DNA of 64,000 nt from Setomelanomma holmii (taxonomy: Eukaryota > Ascomycota > Dothideomycetes > Pleosporales > Phaeosphaeriaceae): NCBI GenBank assembly GCA_010015745.1, contig ML978227.1:62001-126000 (forward strand), written 5' to 3'. Below the pieces are notes generated by a model that made no database searches, was not told where the DNA came from, and worked only from the letters and a program-made list of their open reading frames with translations. This document shows, one piece after another, positions 57,401 through 64,000 of this stretch; position 1 is the first letter of the stretch, and each line of letters begins with the position of its first letter. The position numbers and the translations under genes were made by a program.

Positions 57401-60400
57401 CAACTCGTGATGCACATTTTCCACGGGCTATACGATGGCATCAGCATCGAGTTGATCTTCAAGGCCGTTTGGGACGCCTACAACGGTCGACAGCCTAGCA
57501 AAGACGCACCTGACTTCCAGTCCGTACTCGCGCATGGACCTTTGAGAGTCTCGCAGGAGTCAAAGAAGTTCTGGCAGCAACATGTCTCATTCAGATTCGC
57601 TCGGCCTTTCCCATTGCTTGCAGTCAACGCTACCGACAAGCCTATCAAAGTTACCAGAGAGCTTCGTGATCTAGGTGAGCTTGAGTTAACGAGACGGAAA
57701 CTCAATGTTACTGCCCAGGCTATTGCTCAGGCTTGTTGGCTTAGCGTGCTCCACCAACATACCAAAACTGCAACAACAATTGGAGTTGTAGTTTCAGGCC
57801 GGAGCATTGACCTCGAACATTCTGATCAGATTGTTGGGCCAATGTTCAACACCATCCCTTATCAACATCACCTTCATCAAAAGGAGACATGGGTATCGAT
57901 CATAAAGAGAGTGCATGAGTTCAATGTGTCTGTAAACCCGCACCAACATACCGCATTGCGAGATATTGCGAAGTGGTGTGGGATGGACCGCCGGCAAGCA
58001 CTCTTCAACACGCTTTTCGTATATCAAGTTGCCCAAGGCGAAGCAGAATGGGCACAAAACGAAGCCTGGAGACTCTCGAGTGGTGATACCGTGGCAGACT
58101 ACCCACTAGCATTTGAGGTCGAGCAGCGAGGCAACGAAGCTTGGGCGTTGACGCTAGTCGCTCAAGGCCATGTCGCAGATGTGGTGACATTGAATACGCT
58201 ACTTGAAGACTTCGAAAAAAAGCTTGATCAAATCATAGGAGATGAAAGCGCGGAGGTCTACACCATAGAGGCGAACGGCGCTGCGGACGACAAAGAGCCC
58301 GAAAGGAGTCGCGAGGTCTCCAATGGCATACATCCCTCTTCAAACTTCACATGGAACAACACTGCCAAAGCATTGAGGGAAGCTCTAGCGGATCTTACTG
58401 GCAGCGAACTTCACGACGTGAATAAGACAACATCGATCTTCGAACTTGGACTGGATAGCATCGACGCTATTAAGCTGTCTTCCAGACTCAAGAATCGTAA
58501 CCTTGACCTCCCCGTGAGCGGTATCATGCGAGGCTTGACAATCGAGGGGATGCTTTCACAGATCAGAAGCACCAATCATACAACGCAGAAGGATGATTCC
58601 AACGAGTATGAGCTCGAAAGTCAACAAGCCGAGCTCATGAGCTACTTCGAGCAGCGCAATTTCGATATGAGTCGAGTCGAGGCCGTACTCCCACTGACAC
58701 CACTGCAGGAGGGAATGGTCGCAGAAATGATCAGATCCGACTTCAGAAGATACTATAACTTCGATGTCATGGAGATCAGTCAAGAGGCCAACGTCGAGAA
58801 ATTACGCGACGCTTGGGTCCGGGTCGTGGAAGCTTCACCGATACTACGCACCTCATTCATGGGAATTGATGATCCTGAGCTCAGAGATTCATTTGGCCAA
58901 ATTGTTAATACCCAAAGTCACAAGTTTTGGGATCATATCACGACAGCCAGCACACCTGACTTTCCGGCTTTATTCGAGGAGTTGCGCCACAGAGAGACAC
59001 AGTTAGCCCTCTCAGAGCCACCCTTCCATGTTCTACTCATCGAATCTCCCATTAGATCGCATCTAGTCTTGTCTCTTGCGCACGCTCTATATGATGGATG
59101 GTCGCTTGGCTTACTACACGCGGATGTACAGTCCGCCTACAACGGCACCTTCCAGCCCCGGCCCAACTATCAGCCCGCCTTGTCCTCCATATTATCTACA
59201 ACTGCAGCTGACGCGACTGCATTCTGGCAGGACTACCTTTCTGGATCCAAGCGAAGCACATTTGCACATACACGCAAACAACAAGATGCCGCGCCTCAGA
59301 TCGTCCATCGCCTCGAGCACAGCAGCAGGATTTCTGCCAACGACATCACGATCTTTGCAAAGAAGGCGAACATCTCCGTGCAAACACTTGGGCAAGCCGT
59401 TTATGCCATGGTCTTGTCGTCCTACGTTCGATCGTTGGACGTGGTTTTTGGGTCTGTACTCTCCGGCCGCGATGATGAGATGGCCTCACAGCTCATATTT
59501 CCCACGATGAACACCGTGGCAATCCGTATCATCCTCCACGGAACTCGTCTCGAGCTTTTGCGACACGTACAGGACAGCTTCATGAATCTGAAGCAATACC
59601 AGCATTTCCCTCTTCGCAAGGCGCTTACACTAGCAGGAGTGCATGGCGGACTATTCGAGAGCTTGTTCATCTATCAAAAGAGTGTGGACATAGCTGTGCA
59701 AGACCAACCGCACTTGTATATAAGCGTTGAGGGATACAGCGATGTCGAGTATGCAGTCTGCGTGGAAATGGAAATGGCCCACGATGAGCTCAAGTGGCGA
59801 TGCGCAGTCAAAGACGAGTTCTTTGATAAAAGAGGCACAAAGGAACTGTTCAGCAGGCTGGACATGGTCCTCGAAGAAATCATGCGAGGACCGGACAAAC
59901 CTGTACTCGATCTCACTTCAGATGGTACTTCCGTGTGCGGTCTTCCACCGTTTACGAATAGTGAGACGACAAGCACTCTGGACACTGACGGTAAACCTTT
60001 CCAGGTCCACCACATGCATAGTACCGAGCAATTACAGGCCATTCAAGCCATCCGCGAAGCCCTAGCTACCGTCTCGGGAACTCCAAGAGATGAAATCACA
60101 AAAGAAACAACCATTTTTCATATTGGCCTTGACTCGATCAGCGCCATCAAGGTTTCGTCCCTTCTTCGCACGAAAGGCATCTCTCTAAGTGTTGGCGACA
60201 TGCTCCGAGCTGGTACGATCTCACAAATGGCATGCGTGCTTGATGCACGGCCAGCGCAGGAAGCCAAAACCAAGCCTCTTGGCGAGGTGGCCCTTCAAAA
60301 ACTCCTGCGAAGCGTGGATCAATATGCAATCAAACAACGTGCCAAACTCGCGGGCGTGCCGGCCGCTAGTGTCGATGGGCTGCGTGTACTGCCGGTCACA

Positions 60401-61759
60401 CCTGGGCAACAATACATGCTGTCAGTGTGGCTGAACACCAAGGGGAGTAATATGTATCACGAGTTTGAGTATACACTCGACGGGCGATCAACATCTCTGG
60501 ACGACCTCAATGATGCATGGCGGACCATTGTGGCGACAAATTCGATCTTTCGAACATGGTTCATCTCTACATCGAGCTTGCAGCACCCTTATGTGCAGGT
60601 GGTGGAGGAAAACGTTGGGAAGCATCTGCATACTGAGGTCCTGGATGAGTCGACATCATCTTGCGCATCTCAGGAGTCGGAGATACTGCAGCCATGGGCG
60701 AGACTTTTCCGAACGCACATTACCGACCATGGTTGTGGTATCAAGCTCAAAATTCATCACGCACTTTACGATGGTGTTAGTTTACCAATCCTTGTGCAAC
60801 AGCTGCAAAATCTTTGCAATGGATTGGCAGCATCATCCCCAACCAATATCTTCAGCAAGCTTTTGCTAAGCCAATGCACCGAGTCTGCAATCAAGAGCAG
60901 GAGAGCTTTCTGGATACATTATCTTGGTGGACTCAAGCAGTCCCGCCTTCCACACCCAGCCGCTACACCGCTCAAGAGAGTAGAAATCTTCAAACCAGCG
61001 TTGCTCCTTTCGGACACACTAGAGAAGACAACGCGCAACAACGGCGTTTCTTGGCATGCGTTGTTCCTTGCTGTGTACGCAGAGCTATACGCCGCCCTGA
61101 CATACAAAAGCGGTAGTCCAGATGTCATCGTAGGCGTCTACCTCGCCAACCGGTCCGACGATGGCATCGCATCGGCGGCCATACCAACTGTCAATCTCTT
61201 ACCACTTCGTATCCGTTCGCCATACGCGCATGTGGACGATCTGATAGCTTCGGCTAAAGAGATACAAAAAGACCTCCGAGAAATAAGCACACCGGACAAT
61301 GCCTCAGCTAGTCTCTTCGAGATCAGTGAGTGGACTGGTATCAGGGTTGACACATTTGTCAATTTCTTGAGCTTACCAGACGCGGAGACACAAGAGGTTG
61401 CGTCTAGTGATGGGAATGTCAGAATCGTGCCAGCTCAGACAGGGCAATGGACAGAGCCGCGAAGTGAGGTAGTCGATCGTGCTGCGAAATTTACTACTGA
61501 GCATGAGGCTAGTCTGCAGAAGTACTTGGTGAACGAGAGAGTGAACGAGGCTTATTTGGTGAGTTGTGCTATTACAAGCGCTGGTCCCGAAAATGGGCTA
61601 ATACATGCACAGCATGCTGTGGACGTCGAAGTTGCTATCCGTAACGGCTCTTTGGATATTGGCGTCTTTGCACCCGCGGAGATGTTAGGACTGACGGAAG
61701 GAGAGAAGTTGACCGGGGAACTAAAGGAGCATTTGGAGAGTTTCAAGGCCTTTGAATGA
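45453..61759 (+). CDS. sidC: Ferricrocin/ferrichrome-type siderophore NRPS, SidC/NPS2-like (5,416 aa)
   Basis: Two exons, 45453-49518 and 49575-61759, are joined in phase 1 over a 56-bp intron that splits the A5 motif of the second adenylation domain (spliced 'LYQGYGPSETTN'). Domains with approximate residues: A1 25-515, T1 565, C1 635-1050; A2 1070-1565, T2 1629, C2 1710-2120; A3 2140-2620, T3 2684, C3 2765-3180; A4 3195-3700, T4 3758, C4 3845-4265; T5 4314, C5 4395-4800; T6 4872, C6 4961-5400. There is no thioesterase; in this family the last C domain is thought to cyclise the peptide. The order and the A4 pocket point to three acyl-hydroxyornithines plus small residues, i.e. a ferrichrome-class cyclic hexapeptide used for intracellular iron storage. 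The exact product cannot be read. Neighbours sidA and an ABC transporter support the role. Confidence 0.93.
45528..48620 (+). other. NRPS module 1 (A1-T1-C1)
   Basis: A1 has 'YVLYTSGSTGLPKAV', 'FDVSIFEIFFPW', 'YGPTEAS', 'RTGDRARL' and A10 'PSGKIDKA'. The A8 core reads 'GRVVAGQIKLRG' with one extra residue and no Asp after GR. T1 is 'TGLNSLQAIKL': the Ser is kept but the usual Asp is Asn. C1 has 'LPCTPLQEAML' and an intact 'HHALYDG'. My hand-aligned pocket code is D-V-F-E-F-I-M-I-H. Confidence 0.8.
48660..51870 (+). other. NRPS module 2 (A2-T2-C2)
   Basis: A2 has 'FTSGSTGTPKG', 'FDVSVFEIFFAW', 'GYGPSETTN', 'RSGDLGIML', 'GRLDDQVKIRGQRVEL' and 'AQGKIDKRR', all canonical. T2 is 'LGLDSVSAISL'. 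C2 has 'RPCTPLQEAML' and 'HHAMYDG'. The hand-aligned pocket code is D-V-F-S-V-A-G-N-I. The only intron of the gene lies inside A2. Confidence 0.8.
51926..55060 (+). other. NRPS module 3 (A3-T3-C3)
   Basis: A3 has 'FTSGSTGTPKA', an unusual A4 motif 'FDMCYYDCFLAW', 'SYGPTEAAF', 'RSGDMVRML' and 'LAGKIDKEA'. T3 is 'LGLDSISAVQV'. C3 has 'LPCTPLQEGML', but its active-site motif reads 'FHALFDA' instead of HHxxxDG: the catalytic second His and the Asp are kept, the Gly is Ala. The hand-aligned pocket code is D-M-Y-D-Y-I-S-F-C. Confidence 0.8.
55091..58320 (+). other. NRPS module 4 (A4-T4-C4), probable hydroxyornithine-activating
   Basis: A4 has 'YTSGTTGTPKG', 'FDVSVLEQYWSW', 'GYGPTETTIG', 'RTGDLVRIL' and 'GRADDQVKLRGQRLEI'. 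The A10 region is divergent ('VNNKADGKKL') but keeps the Lys. The hand-aligned pocket code D-V-L-D-I-G-G-I-G resembles the code I recall for acyl-hydroxyornithine domains of ferrichrome synthetases. T4 is 'LGMDSISVIGV'; C4 has 'APCTPLQQGM' and 'FHGLYDG'. Confidence 0.8.
58340..59960 (+). other. NRPS terminal T5-C5 didomain
   Basis: T5 is 'LGLDSIDAIKLSS'; C5 has 'LPLTPLQEGMV' and 'AHALYDGWS'. There is no adenylation domain, so T5 must be loaded by an upstream A domain. This is the known behaviour proposed for the repeated T-C units of ferrichrome synthetases. Confidence 0.8.
60025..61756 (+). other. NRPS terminal T6-C6 didomain
   Basis: T6 is 'IGLDSISAIKVSS'. C6 has an altered first motif 'LPVTPGQQYML' and an intact 'HHALYDG'. 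As the last domain it is the candidate cyclising and releasing C domain. Confidence 0.8.
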
Positions 61760-61972
61760 TGGTGTAGGTCATTGGCATTTTAGGGGGTATCAGGCGCACT
61801 AGTAGAGGGTATCTCGTTTGGCGTTGATTCCAAAGATTTGGCGTTTATCGGTCTTTCTTCATCTCTTACATGGTCATTTCATAGCATACATAACGACTTA
61901 CGACCTTGGCATTTCCCACCCAAGCCTCTCCATCCCCCATCCCCATCTCACACCGCTCATGCTATGCCCTAC

Positions 61973-62538
61973 TCATACCCTCTTCACCCCCTTCCCACCA
62001 GCCCCCGACTTTCCAAACGCACCCACAATCGTCAACCCGCGGTTAACATGCAAGAAAGCCGTAACGCCCACATTCCCCCAGACCATCGCATTCCACCCCC
62101 CAACATCCAAAAATACATCCCGCCCCATGACCGCGTACGAGGCGTACAAATGCCCAATGTCCCCGCACGCCACGAAGAACAGGTACCACCATGTCACGCG
62201 CGGCTCGCGCGTTATAAATGTGCACACGACAGCCAGGCCGGCGAGGAGCGCGTAGATGTTGCCGAGGGTGTTGGCGAGAATGAGTGCGGACGGGGGAACG
62301 GGTGTGAGGGTGCTGGATGTGGTGGGGATTTGGGCGGTTACGAAAGCGCTGGGGTTGGAGAGGGCGGTGTAGAAGCCTAGGACGAGGGAGACTGTTGGTT
62401 TGTTAGTTGTGTGTGGACTGCGTATGAGGTATGTATGGCGCTATGAACATGGCGGGTGGTGTTTGGGGAAAGCTTACTGGGCTCAAAGTAGGCGAAGACG
62501 AGGGCAGGCCAGGCTGGTAGGGTGGTTCCGAGCGCCAT
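61973..62538 (-). CDS. DUF7704-like four-helix membrane protein (159 aa)
   Basis: Exons are 62538-62478 and 62391-61973, with an 86-bp intron removed in phase 1, giving 160 codons. The protein starts 'MALGTTLPAWPALVFAYFEP' and, after the splice, continues 'ISLVLGFYTALSNPSAFV'. Four hydrophobic helices are visible; the last two contain 'YLFFVACGDIGHLYASYAVMG' split by polar residues and 'WNAMVWGNVGVTAFLHVNR'. The LP-WP-FEP start and the GDxGH and WGNxG motifs match a fungal family of small integral membrane proteins (DUF7704 as I remember it). No enzymatic or transport role is known to me. It lies just downstream of the NRPS on the opposite strand; membership of the siderophore locus is not indicated by anything in the sequence. 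Confidence 0.8.
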
Positions 62539-62878
62539 TGTGCTTTGTGATACGTGATATTGGCGAAGCTTAGGGTCTAAGAGTGTGACCTGGTGACACT
62601 GTGATATGAACACAGAGAACCGCGAGGTTCATCTGTCTCGCGTCGTGCGCTGGTCAGGCTGTACACGCGATGATCGCGCTGACGGGCGTTCCGATGGCTG
62701 TTGGGGATCCGGAATGGTTCCGAGCAAGCTGGACAATTGACTTCAGCTTCGACACAAGCGAAACACCGTATCAAGGCAATACGCTGCAGAACACGATTGG
62801 CACATACGCAATGATTACATGGATTCTGCCGGTAGGGTTGCTTTGCTGGCCCCGCGCCTAATGTACAGGTATTGGCTG
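62539..62878. other. Short intergenic gap
   Basis: Promoter side of the DUF7704-like gene and 3' flank of the methyltransferase gene. One 63-codon plus-strand frame (62670-62861) has no family features. Confidence 0.5.
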
Positions 62879-63684
62879 CTACTCAACCTTTGGCTTCATC
62901 GCCCTGGCTACGAAGAACCGCACCTTTAGCACCTCTTCAGAAGGCAGCTCGACCTCCAATGCCTCGGGCAACACTTCGAATCGAAAATTCACCAGTTCAG
63001 CGTTGCTCAGAATAGATCTCAACTCGTCTAATGTGAACCCTCGCGGTCCCTTCCTATCTGTGCCCTCTTGATGTCCGTCATCGAACAAATCCTGGATGTA
63101 CAATATGCCACCAGGTCGCAGTCTTTTCGCTAGACGGCGGACGGCATCTTCACTGCTGGGGAAATGGTGCAGGGCTGCGCCGACTGTGATGAGATGGAAG
63201 TCATTAAGCCTTTCGTCTGCGAGCGTCGAGGGTTCAAGGGGGTCTGAAAGCAAGTTTCCCGCAAACGCCATTGTGCTCTTTTGACTAGGGCCGAGCTCGT
63301 CGATCTTGGCTTTGTATTTCTCGATCATAGTCGGAGAAACATCGATGGCTGTGATAGACGAGACTTGCGGTGCGAAGAGCTGGATTGTCGTCAGTGGCTA
63401 ACCCTCAACACAAGAAGCAATACGCACTCTGCTAAGGAAGCCATCTCCGCAGGCATAGTCAAGCATCTTGATCTCAGTACTAGAGCTAGCTCGATCCATC
63501 CCGACGAGTTCGAGACGCTCTCGTATGCTTTTCGCGAGCTTTTCGCGACTTCGCTTGTTGATGGGCCGCTCTTCGAAACAGTCCATTATTGCACTGGATG
63601 TATGTCAGTCCTCTGCACAAGAATACTTCTGAAGGTGTTGGCAAAATTGTACCCAGCATCTAGTTCCTTCGCTGTGACAACCAT
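62879..63684 (-). CDS. Class I SAM-dependent methyltransferase (232 aa)
   Basis: Exons are 63684-63653 (32 nt), 63593-63428 and 63379-62879 with introns of 59 and 48 bp; the total is 233 codons. The SAM-binding motif I is 'MLDYACGDGFLSRLF', completed by the second splice, followed by 'ITAIDVSPTMIEKY' (acidic end of beta 2), 'FHLITVGAALHHFPSSEDA' (motif II/III region) and 'LAKRLRPGGILYIQDLF'. This is the methyltransferase-11/25 type typical of small fungal enzymes acting on metabolites or quinone-like substrates; the substrate is unknown. The first exon is the least certain part: the ATG at 63586 inside exon 2 would also give a product, 14 residues shorter at the N-terminus. Confidence 0.85.
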
Positions 63685-64000
63685 AATGATAGCGCCCAGG
63701 CACTGAAGTGTGTTCGAGTTCTGGTGCTAAATGCAGCTGGAATTCTGTGCGTGTCCAAAGGTCTTGAATGCTGCTCAGAGTACCGCAGTGCTCAGCGGAG
63801 ACTTACCAGAATCATTTGCTGCCATCTCTTGCAACGTACAAAGTCTCCGATGGTGCGTTGTTGCAAGCACCGGAGACTTATGCATGTGCATCGCATATAT
63901 GTTGCTAGTCCCTGCGGTACTCTTGGAGACGCCCATCCCAGAAAAATTGCCTCGACCAATGCTTCATTGGTGCATGGCCGCCCGATATCGTTCCCATGAC
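63685..64000. other. Right-edge intergenic stretch
   Basis: Upstream flank of the methyltransferase gene; one 91-codon frame runs to the window edge without recognisable features. Confidence 0.4.

Noticed and set aside
61818..62380. Plus-strand frames of 145 and 180 codons after the NRPS
   Set aside because: They are antisense shadows of the second exon of the DUF7704-like membrane protein, which has consistent helices and family motifs.

Overview
This 64 kb window is nuclear DNA of a filamentous ascomycete (Pezizomycotina). The evidence is short GT-AG introns (mostly 46-65 bp, often with a CTAAC/CTGAC-like branch site), pyrimidine-rich leaders, fungus-specific protein families (Clr5, DUF7704-like, SidA) and a ferrichrome-type siderophore synthetase. 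A dothideomycete is my best guess, from the four-adenylation-domain NPS2-like synthetase; I cannot name the species. Exon boundaries were worked out by hand from splice sites, phase and family conservation. Every gene model listed closes in frame.

Left part (1-36 kb) is mostly housekeeping. It holds a Clr5-domain gene (1415-3787, -), a long fungal hypothetical gene (6406-9519, -) head to head with an AFG2-like AAA+ ATPase (9596-11927, +), two serine/proline-rich hypotheticals (13010-15062 and 17202-19717, +), ESCRT-II VPS22/SNF8 (20052-20837, -), U5 snRNP assembly factor AAR2 (21723-23033, +), a LITAF-domain protein (24105-24949, +), a PAP2/DPP1-like lipid phosphatase (26018-27409, +), eIF3 subunit c/NIP1 (28029-30778, +) and a six-exon YAK1 DYRK kinase (32345-35280, -).

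The right part carries a siderophore locus: L-ornithine N5-monooxygenase sidA (36201-37891, -), a full-length ABCB/MDR-type transporter (39438-43950, -) and, divergent from it, a 5,416-residue nonribosomal peptide synthetase (45453-61759, +) with order A-T-C, A-T-C, A-T-C, A-T-C, T-C, T-C. This is the SidC/NPS2 ferricrocin-type layout. SidA would make N5-hydroxyornithine and the NRPS would build a hydroxamate hexapeptide from three acyl-hydroxyornithines plus small amino acids; the transporter would move the product or a related compound. The acylating transferase is not in the window. The two intergenic regions of this locus contain three exact matches to the SreA-type iron-repressor site ATCWGATAA. 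Two small genes follow: a four-helix DUF7704-like membrane protein (61973-62538, -) and a SAM methyltransferase (62879-63684, -).

Structure not explained by genes includes a 47-bp inverted repeat (43/47 identical) on either side of the eIF3c gene, a degenerate 33-bp element present three times upstream of the Clr5 gene, and a 16-bp palindrome beside one of the putative SreA sites. I saw no tRNA, rRNA, transposon or CRISPR array.
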